A stretch of DNA of 64,000 bases from an uncultured Gemmata sp. (lineage in GTDB: Bacteria > Planctomycetota > Planctomycetia > Gemmatales > Gemmataceae), in NCBI GenBank assembly GCA_937924775.1, contig CALDUT010000019.1, positions 1-64,000 on the forward strand. Direction: 5' to 3'. The notes beneath the pieces are model-generated. The model did not search any database, had not been told where the DNA came from, and worked only from the letters and a program-made list of their open reading frames with translations. Both the position numbers and the translations under genes were made by a program. Positions 17,547 through 26,100 of the stretch are shown in pieces; within the stretch, counting starts at the first letter, position 1, and each line of letters begins with the position of its first letter.

Positions 17547-19880
17547 CTACCTCTTGTCGCGGGATGGGCTATCCCGGTCCACGGGTGGAGGATCAGGGGC
17601 CGTCATAGCAGCCATGACGGCGATTTCCACAATCAATTTTCGCATATTGAGGTTGTTTTCGGCAAACATTTTTCGCAAGTCTTCCGGTTTGGTCAAGCCA
17701 TAGGCCCGCACCGGTTGCTTGACGAAGAAATGAAATGCCTGCTGAGCGAAGGCATAGTGCGTTTCTTCGCTGTCGGCGAGGAATTGGGCCAGCTGCTTGG
17801 CCCCGCTGAAGGTCACGGTTTTGCCGGCACGCGTTTCGTAACTGCCGGTGGCGTCGATGGTTTTGCCGCGTTCTTTGTCGCGGAAGCGGCCCACAGCATC
17901 GAAATTCTCCAGAGCAAACCCCAAGGGATTCATGATCCCGTGACAACTGGCACAGGCCATCGGCTGGGTTTGGAGAGTGACGCGTTCCCGGGTGGTCAGG
18001 TTGGGGTGCAATTCCGGTGCCAACGGGGTGAAGGCCTCCATCGGCGGGCGGATCGCAATCCCCAAAAGCCCGCGGCCGATGTAGACCCCGCGATGGATGG
18101 GCGAACTTTCACTCTCGTAGGCGAGAGCGGCCAGCATATACGGGTGCGTCAGAATCCCGCTGCGATCCCGGGATTCAAACGTCACTTTCTTGAAACCCTT
18201 CTCGGGGGCCACACTATAACCGTAAAACTTCGCCAACCGCTCGTTGAGGTAGGTTTCGTCGGCCAAAAGCAGTTGGCGGAAGTCCGACGTGGGACTCCAC
18301 ATCACGTCGTGGAGGAACAGTTCTAAAGACGTCAGCAAATCGTTGACCAAGGCCGCGTCGAAGTCCGGGAAGCGCTTCTTGTCCTTCACCAACTCCTTCA
18401 CCTGATCGAGTTTCAACCAAGTGAGAAGGAATTCGTGCACTTTGGCCTTGCCGCGTGGGTCCTGCAGCAGCCGTTCGGCGTGTTTGAGCAGCTCATCGCG
18501 GTCAGTGAGCTGGTTGGCCGCGGCGGCGTCGAGCAGCTCTTTGTCGGGAGGGCCGTCCCAAAGGGTGTACGCCAACCGCGTGGCGATGGCGTAGGAGTCC
18601 GCAGCGCGTCTGGCGTTGGGGTATAAAAACCGCGGTGACTTCAGAACCAGTAGCACCACGCGTTTGAGGGCCAATTCCGTGTCGCCACCGGCGGCTTCGA
18701 ATGGCCGGTCGATGTAGAAGGCTTTTTCGGCATCGCTGAGTGGCTGGCGGAAGGCCCGTTCCGCATAGGTACGGCAAAAGGCTCGGATTTTGGCGGTGCG
18801 GTCGGGGTCGCGGGGTTGCAGCCCGGCCAATTCATTGAGGTTGGCGACAATATAAGCCGCAGCTTCCAGAGCGCCTTCGGTGGTGGCGTTGTCCCATTCC
18901 TTGGAGACGGTGGTCCCACGCTCCCAGCCAAGGCTGCGGTCGTCGGGGGGAAACGGTACCGAAACCACACCGACTTCCGGGAAGCGCTGCGGTGTGAGGA
19001 AACGGTTGGGAATCACTTCGATAGCCCGATGGGGCCGTCTCCAATTCAGCGAAATGAACGCGGGCTTGGGGGGGGAGTTAGGGTTCTTCTTCGAATCGTC
19101 CACCCCCTGTTTGGCTTTGAAAAACTCTAGACGGATGGGGTAAGCGCGGCCACCGAGCAAGAAAATCGGTTCGGCAAATTCTGTGTCGGAGCCCGATTTC
19201 ACGAAGCGGTCGATCAGCGGGGTGCGCAAGTCGTTGACCCACAGCCGGGTGGCATGATCGGTGCGGACCACGAATTCGTAAAGGCCCGTTTCGGGAGCCC
19301 ACACCGAACCTTCCCAACGAATGCAGAACTGGTGAACGTCGAATTGGTCGTTGGGGCCGGATTTGCCGAAATCGAAGTTCACTTCGGGGTCGATCCGGTC
19401 GAGCAGTCGGGCTTTGGGCTGGAAGTTGCGGGCGTTGTAGTATTCACCGCGCAGCCCGGTTCGTCCGTCGGGCTTGGGCGCAGGACGGAAGCTACCGATC
19501 AGATCCGCGATACTGTTGCGGTATTGTTTGACGGTCAGCCGAGCTAGCTCGATGCGCGGGGGGTTGAGCCGAGCTTGGGCATCAGGAGAGTAGAACGCGT
19601 CATAAATGTATTCAGCGACACGCCTTGCGCCTTCGGCATCGAGAGCGTCCGGGTCCCCTTCGGGCATGGTCCGATCGATGAGCTTGGCCAGTTGGGCCAC
19701 GCTGCGATCGCCCACCAGCGGCAGTTCATACCTTTTCGTCCCTTCGCCTTTGGCCCCGTGACAGCGGGCGCACATTTGCTTGTAAATCTGCTCCCCGGTA
19801 CGATTTTCTGCAACCAAGGCGGGAGCGAAGACCACAAGGGCAACCCAACTGGCAGCCGTTTTCATCAGTGTGTGGGTCAT
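17547..19880 (-). CDS. cytochrome c / PA14 / DUF1592-DUF1588-DUF1585 protein
   Basis: I take ATG at 19880 (777 residues); the internal ATG at 19865, directly before the hydrophobic MKTAASWVALVVFAPALVA leader, is an alternative. A c-type cytochrome domain comes first (MCARCHGAKGEG), then a PA14-like sugar-binding domain (LRGEYYNARNF, WEGSVWAPETGLYEFVVRT), followed by DUF1592 (FCRTYAERAFRQPLSDAE), DUF1588 (RSGILTHPYMLAALAYESES, CASCHGIMNPLGFALENFD with a second heme-like CASCH) and DUF1585 at the end. The layout is typical of planctomycete proteins linked to polysaccharide use. It leads the two-gene unit with the DUF1552 gene. Confidence 0.88.
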   Translation of the reverse strand: MTHTLMKTAASWVALVVFAPALVAENRTGEQIYKQMCARCHGAKGEGTKRYELPLVGDRSVAQLAKLIDRTMPEGDPDALDAEGARRVAEYIYDAFYSPDAQARLNPPRIELARLTVKQYRNSIADLIGSFRPAPKPDGRTGLRGEYYNARNFQPKARLLDRIDPEVNFDFGKSGPNDQFDVHQFCIRWEGSVWAPETGLYEFVVRTDHATRLWVNDLRTPLIDRFVKSGSDTEFAEPIFLLGGRAYPIRLEFFKAKQGVDDSKKNPNSPPKPAFISLNWRRPHRAIEVIPNRFLTPQRFPEVGVVSVPFPPDDRSLGWERGTTVSKEWDNATTEGALEAAAYIVANLNELAGLQPRDPDRTAKIRAFCRTYAERAFRQPLSDAEKAFYIDRPFEAAGGDTELALKRVVLLVLKSPRFLYPNARRAADSYAIATRLAYTLWDGPPDKELLDAAAANQLTDRDELLKHAERLLQDPRGKAKVHEFLLTWLKLDQVKELVKDKKRFPDFDAALVNDLLTSLELFLHDVMWSPTSDFRQLLLADETYLNERLAKFYGYSVAPEKGFKKVTFESRDRSGILTHPYMLAALAYESESSPIHRGVYIGRGLLGIAIRPPMEAFTPLAPELHPNLTTRERVTLQTQPMACASCHGIMNPLGFALENFDAVGRFRDKERGKTIDATGSYETRAGKTVTFSGAKQLAQFLADSEETHYAFAQQAFHFFVKQPVRAYGLTKPEDLRKMFAENNLNMRKLIVEIAVMAAMTAPDPPPVDRDSPSRDKR

Positions 19881-20072
19881 GGACTTTTCGCAATGAGCTT
19901 TTGACAAAGAGAATGGGCGAGGCCGGCAGGTTAAAGTCAGTCTGCGGAGAAATCGCCGCGAAGTCAAGGATTCTATGGCCCGACTGCTCAGGCGTGACCC
20001 GATTGATACCTCAAACCCCACCGGCCCAAAGATTCCCCCTTTTCACCAATTTCTCAGAATGGAGACCCTCCC

Positions 20073-20984
20073 ATGCGGTGGCTATTGACGCTTCTTCCCC
20101 TGGGGGCGTTAGTGTTCGCGATTCCGGCGCGGTCGCAGGCCGACGATCCGCCCCAGAAACTTCGCATTATCGTTTTCGGTGCCCACCCGGACGATGCCGA
20201 ACTCAAAGCCGGCGGCACTGCGGCCAAGTGGGCCCAATTGGGGCACGCGGTGAAGATGGTGTCTGTCACCAATGGGGATATTGGCCATTGGCGGGAAGCC
20301 GGCGGGCCACTGGCCAAACGCCGCCTGGCAGAAGTGCAACGGGCCGACAAAATTCTCGGCGTAACGTGTGAAGTCCTCGACATTCCCGATGGTGAACTCG
20401 AACCGAATTTGGAAAACCGCAAAAAGATCACCCGGCTGATTCGCGAATGGAAAGCCGATATTGTCATCGCCCACCGGCCGTGGGATTATCACCCTGACCA
20501 CCGCTATGTAGGTGTTTTGGTGCAAGACGCCGCCTTCATGGTGCAAGTTCCGCACTTCTGCCCGGATACCCCGGCACTCAAAGTCAATCCCTTGTTTCTC
20601 TACTCCAGCGACAATTTCCAGAAACCCTATCGCTTCAAGCCGGATATTGTTGTGGCCATCGACGATGTGATTGAAACCAAATTCGATGCCCTGCACGAAC
20701 TGGAATCCCAGCTTTACGAAGGCGGGGCCCTCGGCAGCGAGGAGCAGTTCCGGTTGGTACCACCGGCCAGCGATGTCGCCGCCCGCAAGCAGTGGTTCCG
20801 CGAGAAACACCCCTGGGCCCGCCGCGATGCCGACGTAGCCAACAAATACCGTGAGGAACTCCTCCAATACTACGGAGCCGAGAAGGGCAAACAGGTGAAG
20901 TACGCGGAAGCCTTCGAGATTTGCGAATATGGCCGCCGCGTCAACGAGGCCCAAATTCGCACACTGTTCCCGTTCTATCCATAA
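20073..20984 (+). CDS. secreted PIG-L/LmbE-family deacetylase
   Basis: A 303-residue protein with signal peptide MRWLLTLLPLGALVFAIPARS. The zinc-site signature FGAHPDDAELKAGG (about 37-50) and the distal HRPWDYHPDHRYVG (about 133-146) identify the PIG-L deacetylase family, whose members remove N-acetyl groups from glycans or GlcNAc-type substrates. GAGG precedes the start at a poor distance (AATGGAGACCCTCCC is the likely ribosome site). It is divergent from the DUF1592-type gene and followed at 40 nt by the 2-hydroxyacid dehydrogenase gene. Confidence 0.88.
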   Translation: MRWLLTLLPLGALVFAIPARSQADDPPQKLRIIVFGAHPDDAELKAGGTAAKWAQLGHAVKMVSVTNGDIGHWREAGGPLAKRRLAEVQRADKILGVTCEVLDIPDGELEPNLENRKKITRLIREWKADIVIAHRPWDYHPDHRYVGVLVQDAAFMVQVPHFCPDTPALKVNPLFLYSSDNFQKPYRFKPDIVVAIDDVIETKFDALHELESQLYEGGALGSEEQFRLVPPASDVAARKQWFREKHPWARRDADVANKYREELLQYYGAEKGKQVKYAEAFEICEYGRRVNEAQIRTLFPFYP

Positions 20985-21024
20985 AGTGGATCAGGAGCAG
21001 GCAAGATATAATCGACGATGAGGA

Positions 21025-21954
21025 ATGGCTATGCGGCCGCGGGTCTTGGTGGATCTGCCAATATCGCCAGTGGTAGTGGAATTGCTCGGCGGGCGGGTGG
21101 AACTGGTCCCGTGGGATTACCCCGGAGCCGTCGATGCCATCTACACCTATGGCCACCCGATCGTCGATGCGGCCTTGATGGACCGCTCTCCGAATTTGCA
21201 AGTGATCAGCAACTTCGGAGTAGGGGTCGATCACATCGATCTGAACGCGGCCAATGCGCGGGGAATTCCGGTGGGCAACACCCCAGGCATTCTCGACGGG
21301 GCCACTGCCGATATGGCCTTCGCCCTGCTTCTGGCGGCCGGCCGGCGCGTGGTGGAAGGCGATCGCTACGCCCGCAGCCCCCAATTCACCCGCTACGACC
21401 CATCGATTATGCTGGGCCGCGAAGTCCACTCCAGTACGCTGGGCATCTTCGGCATGGGCCGTATTGGCCGGCAGGTGGCGTTGCGGGCCGCCGGCTTCGG
21501 CATGAAGGTGCTGTACCACAACCGGAATCGCAATGATGAAGCCGAAGTGGTGCTGAAGGCCACCTACGCCAGCAAAGAGGAACTGCTGACCACCGCGGAT
21601 TACATTGTTTTGACGATGCCGCTGACACCAGAAACCCGCGGCTACATCGGCCAGGCGGAATTGGCGCAGATGAAGCCGACCGCGGTTCTGGTCAACGTGG
21701 CCCGCGGTGCCGTGGTCGATACTGAGGCCCTCACGGAGGCCTTGCAAGACCGGCGGATCTTTGCGGCCGCCTTGGATGTCACCGATCCGGAACCGTTGCC
21801 CCGCGATCACCCGCTCTTACAGCTCGACAACGTCATTATTACCCCGCATTTGGGCAGTGCAACGGAAGAGACCCGCCGCCGCATGGCCGTGGTTTCGGTA
21901 GAAAACCTCTTCGCAGGGCTAGCAGGAAGCGAATTGCCTCACCGCGTGGTGTAG
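21025..21954 (+). CDS. D-isomer 2-hydroxyacid dehydrogenase (glyoxylate/hydroxypyruvate reductase-like)
   Basis: The 309-residue cytosolic enzyme has the Rossmann motif GIFGMGRIGRQVA and the three catalytic residues of the family: Arg in VNVARGAVVDT, Glu in DPEPLPRDHPL, His in TPHLGSATEETR. The N-terminal VISNFGVGVDHIDLNAANARG is typical of the glyoxylate/hydroxypyruvate reductase branch. It would reduce a 2-oxoacid with NAD(P)H; the exact substrate cannot be read from sequence. It may be co-transcribed with the PIG-L gene 40 nt upstream. Confidence 0.88.
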   Translation: MAMRPRVLVDLPISPVVVELLGGRVELVPWDYPGAVDAIYTYGHPIVDAALMDRSPNLQVISNFGVGVDHIDLNAANARGIPVGNTPGILDGATADMAFALLLAAGRRVVEGDRYARSPQFTRYDPSIMLGREVHSSTLGIFGMGRIGRQVALRAAGFGMKVLYHNRNRNDEAEVVLKATYASKEELLTTADYIVLTMPLTPETRGYIGQAELAQMKPTAVLVNVARGAVVDTEALTEALQDRRIFAAALDVTDPEPLPRDHPLLQLDNVIITPHLGSATEETRRRMAVVSVENLFAGLAGSELPHRVV

Positions 21955-22075
21955 CGATTCAGCCACGCCAGAGATGTCGTGCACCTGCATGGATCCAGAC
22001 TTGTCACGCCAATGTAACAAAATGTAACAAACAACCAGAAGATTGTTGACTTCTGTACACTTATCGCTCAGTATA

Positions 22076-22107
22076 CAAAAAGGCACACGACAGCTATGAG
22101 TCGTGTG
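22076..22107 (-). terminator. intrinsic terminator
   Basis: CACACGAC (22084-22091) and GTCGTGTG (22100-22107) form a perfect 8-bp stem with an 8-nt loop. On the minus strand it is followed by CCTTTTTG, about 20 nt past the stop of the gene ending at 22126. Confidence 0.7.
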
Positions 22108-22125
22108 GCCACACAGTTGTGGACG

Positions 22126-25100
22126 TCAGGGCACGCGGAAGCGTCGGTCAATCCGCGTGAGGTTACCCTGTTTGTCCTTGACGCTGACGGTGAGATGGCC
22201 CCGTTCGAGCGCGAGTGGTTGGTCGAGCTTCAATTCATAAACGCCGCCACCACGGGCTTGAAACTTCGGGGCCAGATTCTCTCCGGCGGGCACACCATTG
22301 ACGGCAAAATCCGCCACGACCGTGAAGCTCGACAGGTCCAATCCGCTGCCGTAGTCGTACATACCGATGAGGAAGCGCTCCAGTTTCGCGTTGGTTCCCG
22401 GTTGCGGGTCGGTGAGCGTGAGTGTGGGGCGCTGGTCGTCGAGGAACCAGCCGTAGTGGGTCGCGTCGGGATTGGCTGGATCGTACCTGAGATCAATTGG
22501 ACACCCCAAATCGATCCAGCGGACGAGCGTCAGCCGGTCTTCATCTGAAAGCGGTTGAACTTTTCCGCTGGCCACAGCGTCGGGGGGTGGCATGATGCTG
22601 CCGGTGAAGTCGAGATCGGCACGATTCCGATTAGCGGGCGTGTTGGGTACAGGTTGGCCTTTGAGGGCGAGGGTTCGTGGATCACCCGGAGTGGTTTCGG
22701 TGGGGAAATCATCGTTGCTCCAGCCGTCGAGCCGTTCACCGTAGATTTTCCAGATCAGGAGGCTACGACGCGATTGGAACATCCGAATGTAGCGGCTGGC
22801 GTTGGCTCCTCGCCACGAACCGATGATCGGCTTGTAGCCAAAGCGGCCCGCGGCATCCATCGCCAGCCGGTAGTAGGTTCCGGGGACGTCGTTGTTGTCG
22901 GGCAGGTTGACGATCGCGTCGTCGTCGAGAACGAGATTGGCCGCAGGTTTGGCACCGTTCTTCTGGGTGTGGCAAGCGGCACAACTGCGTTCGAGAATGG
23001 GTTTCACATCCCGCCAGTACTCCACGTTCTTGACCCGCGGTTCGTAGCGCAACCCGGTGGAGTTCTCACGATCCCACTTTTGGCCGCTTTGGTCGTGAGT
23101 TTTGGTGGTCAAGAGCGGGGTTTGTGTGGTGAGATCAAAGAGAGCATAGTCGGCTTTGGCAGCCGCGGTGCGTTCGAACTCTGTGGGTTTTTGGCTGTGG
23201 GCATGGCAGCCGCCGCAGTCGGTGCGGATTTCGCCCGGGCGCAGCTGGTGCCAGGTTTGCGACATATTCAGCACCATGCCCCGATGATCGAGGGTTTGGA
23301 AGGTAAAGGCGACATCGGCCGGAATCTTGGCAAGGAAGCTCGTATCCGGGTTACCGTCAGGATCGAGGGGTTGCTGGTCGCCGGTGAATTTCCGCAGAGG
23401 AATTTCACCCAGAATGCGGAGCCGCTCGTTGGCGTGGCTGCGGAAGGTGCGGCCGGAGTTGGGTCCTTTGTTGCGGTCGGTTGTGGGCTCCATCACCAGA
23501 ATGCGGACGGCGTGGATGTCGTCGTTGGAGTAGCGGCCCGCATCGGCGCCTTGGTTGACCCAATTGAGCGAGACTCCATCTTGAGTGGTGTTGAAAGGGT
23601 CGAGATCTTCGTAGCCCCCGGTGGTATCGACGCCCCCGGAGAAGGTCGCGGTCACGCTGCCTTTCTTCACCCAGCCGTTGGGGTAGCTTTCCCGTTTGTA
23701 GAAGCTGGATGTACCGATAAGGGCAAACGGTGTTCCCGCGGGCAGGTGCTTGGAGCGGCTGCCGTCGTTGACCAGGGCCGGCCGTTGTTGGGGTTCATCA
23801 ATCCCATAGATGCGTTTGTAGGGCACCAGGGCCCGCGGCCATTGTACGTTGAACTTGGGATCGTGCTGGATCTTCAGCAGTTGCCCCGGTTCGTTCACCG
23901 GTTGGCCGTTTTTGAGCAGGTACAGTCCGCCGTTGACCGCCGGTTGATGAACGGTATAGCCACCGTTGACCGGCCCGGGCGACCACACCAACAGCAAGTG
24001 ATTATCGGGTGCCGCCGAGGGATGGGTCACTTTCCCGACCCGGGGGGCTTTGTCAGGCCCGCGCAGGGGGGGCCGGGTGTTGGGGTTGGCGTAATCGGCC
24101 GGCCCTTCGTCGGCCCGTGCAAAGGGGGTGAGCGATTCAATACCATACGGGCTGAACGGATAGCGGCGGATCCGCGCCTGACCGTTGTCGGTACGACCAT
24201 GACGCAGCGGCGGATTCCGCGGATCGAGCGTGTACGCCGGGCCGAACGCAGCCCCATAGGGGGCATTCCGTGGGAATTTCACCAAACTGCCAAAGCCGCT
24301 ACTGGTCTGGTTGTAGTATTCCTCCGCGACAATCGAGCCGTCGGACAGTTGCGTTTGGAAGTGCCACGCACTGGGGTTCGCCCCCGTATTGAAGGCACTC
24401 ACCAGCGGTCCCCAGTTCGTGCCATCGGGGTGGATCTGCCACAATCCCCACAGGGTACTGGAACGCAGCCCTTGCGACTCCAGCGAACTGAACATCACTC
24501 GGCCATCAGTCAGGACCACCGGATGCAGAGCCATTCCCAAATTGAGATGGCCGATGCACTCGACGTTACTCCCGTCGTCGTCCATCACAAAAAGCTGCAG
24601 GGTATGTGGTAGGCGTTTGGGGGGTTTGAAGCCATTGCGGTTGCTGGTGAAGATCACTTTTCCCCCCGGCAACGGGCACGGCCCCATGTTGAAGACACCG
24701 TATTCGTAGTAGTCTTTGCCCGGCTCGGGTGTGCGGAAATCCTTGCTCCAATTGCCTGCACCAGTATTGGGGGTGAATTCCTGGTGGGTGAGCCGAACAA
24801 TTTTCCGAGTTTTGACGTGGATTTTGTAAATGTCGGCCCCCGCGGACGTGCTGTGAGAAACACTGGCCCCTTTCAGATCATGGAACAGCGTGTAGTACAC
24901 CCATTCCCCATCGAACGACACCATCGGATCGGTAACCGACCCGGCTCCGCCGCGGACAAGAACTTCTTCGCTACCATCTGGGTGCAAAAGCATCAGATCG
25001 GCCCCGGGGTCCATGAACACCGGGTTAGAGATTTCCGGCCAATTGGTGCCGACGGCATCGCCTTTGCGGGGAGCACGAACGTAGACGATGTCGTAGTCGA

Positions 25101-25230
25101 TCTTGACGTCGGGATCATTGGCCACGGAGGGGGGCGAAATATCGAGAGGCCTACTGAGATCTGGCGATTGGGCCACAGCCCCGGCAACGATTAGCAAACC
25201 GACCAACACGAGGAGGATACGACTTGCCAT
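22126..25230 (-). CDS. hydrazine-synthase-alpha-like secreted protein with two heme motifs
   Basis: ATG at 25230 behind AAGGA gives 1034 residues with signal peptide MASRILLVLVGLLIVAGAVA. The first ~500 residues are a TolB/WD40-like propeller (GEWVYYTLFHD, PLPGGKVIFTSNRNG, LQLFVMDDDGSNVE, LTDGRVMFSSLESQG). Then come two c-type heme sites, CGGCH near residue 670 and CAACH near residue 749, the latter in a planctomycete cytochrome context (VKPILERSCAACH). This order of propeller plus two heme domains is that of the HzsA-related family, named after the anammox hydrazine synthase alpha subunit but present in many planctomycetes without anammox. I see no HzsB/C partners nearby, so hydrazine synthesis should not be assumed. 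Confidence 0.7.
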   Translation of the reverse strand: MASRILLVLVGLLIVAGAVAQSPDLSRPLDISPPSVANDPDVKIDYDIVYVRAPRKGDAVGTNWPEISNPVFMDPGADLMLLHPDGSEEVLVRGGAGSVTDPMVSFDGEWVYYTLFHDLKGASVSHSTSAGADIYKIHVKTRKIVRLTHQEFTPNTGAGNWSKDFRTPEPGKDYYEYGVFNMGPCPLPGGKVIFTSNRNGFKPPKRLPHTLQLFVMDDDGSNVECIGHLNLGMALHPVVLTDGRVMFSSLESQGLRSSTLWGLWQIHPDGTNWGPLVSAFNTGANPSAWHFQTQLSDGSIVAEEYYNQTSSGFGSLVKFPRNAPYGAAFGPAYTLDPRNPPLRHGRTDNGQARIRRYPFSPYGIESLTPFARADEGPADYANPNTRPPLRGPDKAPRVGKVTHPSAAPDNHLLLVWSPGPVNGGYTVHQPAVNGGLYLLKNGQPVNEPGQLLKIQHDPKFNVQWPRALVPYKRIYGIDEPQQRPALVNDGSRSKHLPAGTPFALIGTSSFYKRESYPNGWVKKGSVTATFSGGVDTTGGYEDLDPFNTTQDGVSLNWVNQGADAGRYSNDDIHAVRILVMEPTTDRNKGPNSGRTFRSHANERLRILGEIPLRKFTGDQQPLDPDGNPDTSFLAKIPADVAFTFQTLDHRGMVLNMSQTWHQLRPGEIRTDCGGCHAHSQKPTEFERTAAAKADYALFDLTTQTPLLTTKTHDQSGQKWDRENSTGLRYEPRVKNVEYWRDVKPILERSCAACHTQKNGAKPAANLVLDDDAIVNLPDNNDVPGTYYRLAMDAAGRFGYKPIIGSWRGANASRYIRMFQSRRSLLIWKIYGERLDGWSNDDFPTETTPGDPRTLALKGQPVPNTPANRNRADLDFTGSIMPPPDAVASGKVQPLSDEDRLTLVRWIDLGCPIDLRYDPANPDATHYGWFLDDQRPTLTLTDPQPGTNAKLERFLIGMYDYGSGLDLSSFTVVADFAVNGVPAGENLAPKFQARGGGVYELKLDQPLALERGHLTVSVKDKQGNLTRIDRRFRVP

Positions 25231-25368
25231 GTCATTCCTTGTCGGAGTGAGCATCAGCGATGGGGTAAAAGCAGTCTCCAATCTAGATCACCCGTGTTCC
25301 CCACAGAACGCCGTAGCCGGGAGAAGAGAATCCCGGCTACTGGGGTTGGCACACGTCCGGAGAACCTA

Positions 25369-25908
25369 TCACTTCAGTGCCGCGTTGGCCGCATCCACAA
25401 TCTCCTTGGCTTTGTCCGCGGCTTCCTTGGTGGTTTTGAAGGCGAAGTTCTTCGTGATCACGCCCCCTTTCTTATAAACCAAAACGGTGACGGCGGCTTC
25501 TTTGTTCAGCTCATATTTGCTCGGGCCATCCTTGTCGACCGCCACGGTCAAGGGGGTGGTGAGTTTGTGGGTGGATTGGATTTTCTCAAAGTCCGCCGCT
25601 TCGACGCCGCTGATACCGACAACCACGGTGCCGAGGTCTTTGTTATTTTTTTGCACCTCATCCACGGCTTTGACCAAGGTCACCAGATTGTCATCGGCTT
25701 TTTGGGTGAAAATGAGGACGACGGCGGGGCGTCCTTCACCGTTGTACTTGCAGACATAGCACAATTCCTTACCGGCCTTTTCCCCGGTAATAGCCTTCAC
25801 GTTGAACGCGCCACCGATCTTCTCTTTCGGCCCCGACTTCAATTCGTCGGCCACGGCGACGGAAAACGACAAACCAACCACAGCTGCCAACGCAAGCGTC
25901 CGGATCAT
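25369..25908 (-). CDS. secreted thioredoxin-fold-like protein with CxxC
   Basis: ATG at 25908 behind AGGAG gives 179 residues with signal peptide MIRTLALAAVVGLSFSVAVA. The mature part holds the pair C50-YV-C53 followed by KYNGEGRPAVVLIF, resembling a redoxin-like beta strand after an active-site cysteine pair, then VVVGISGVEAADFEK and a C-terminal TVLVYKKGGVITKNFAF strand pair as in thioredoxin folds. It is probably exported and redox active or structural. It resembles the protein encoded at 40157-40939 in the spacing C-x2-C-x-Y then PVV-x-IF. I do not know a formal family name. Confidence 0.65.
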   Translation of the reverse strand: MIRTLALAAVVGLSFSVAVADELKSGPKEKIGGAFNVKAITGEKAGKELCYVCKYNGEGRPAVVLIFTQKADDNLVTLVKAVDEVQKNNKDLGTVVVGISGVEAADFEKIQSTHKLTTPLTVAVDKDGPSKYELNKEAAVTVLVYKKGGVITKNFAFKTTKEAADKAKEIVDAANAALK

Positions 25909-26100
25909 AGAGAGACTCCTTGTGGTAAACCGCGAGAAAACCACTCCACCCGCGAGGCGAAAGCCATAGAGAGCGTAAGCACCCTTTACGCGATGGCCAG
26001 AGCCGCTTGGGAGCCAATCGGCAGGTGCTTTTGTGGCTTGCACGCCCCACAGGCACTCCTACAGACGCATTGAGGGGGGGGCGTTATTCAGCAGGGACTA

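Noticed and set aside
22555-24612. 685-codon plus-strand open frame
   Set aside because: It lies entirely antisense to the HzsA-like gene; its composition mirrors the GC-rich third positions of that gene and it has no domain, signal peptide or ribosome site.
22126-25230. True anammox hydrazine synthase
   Set aside because: No HzsB/C-like genes, hydroxylamine oxidoreductase or other anammox markers are nearby; only family resemblance of one subunit is visible.
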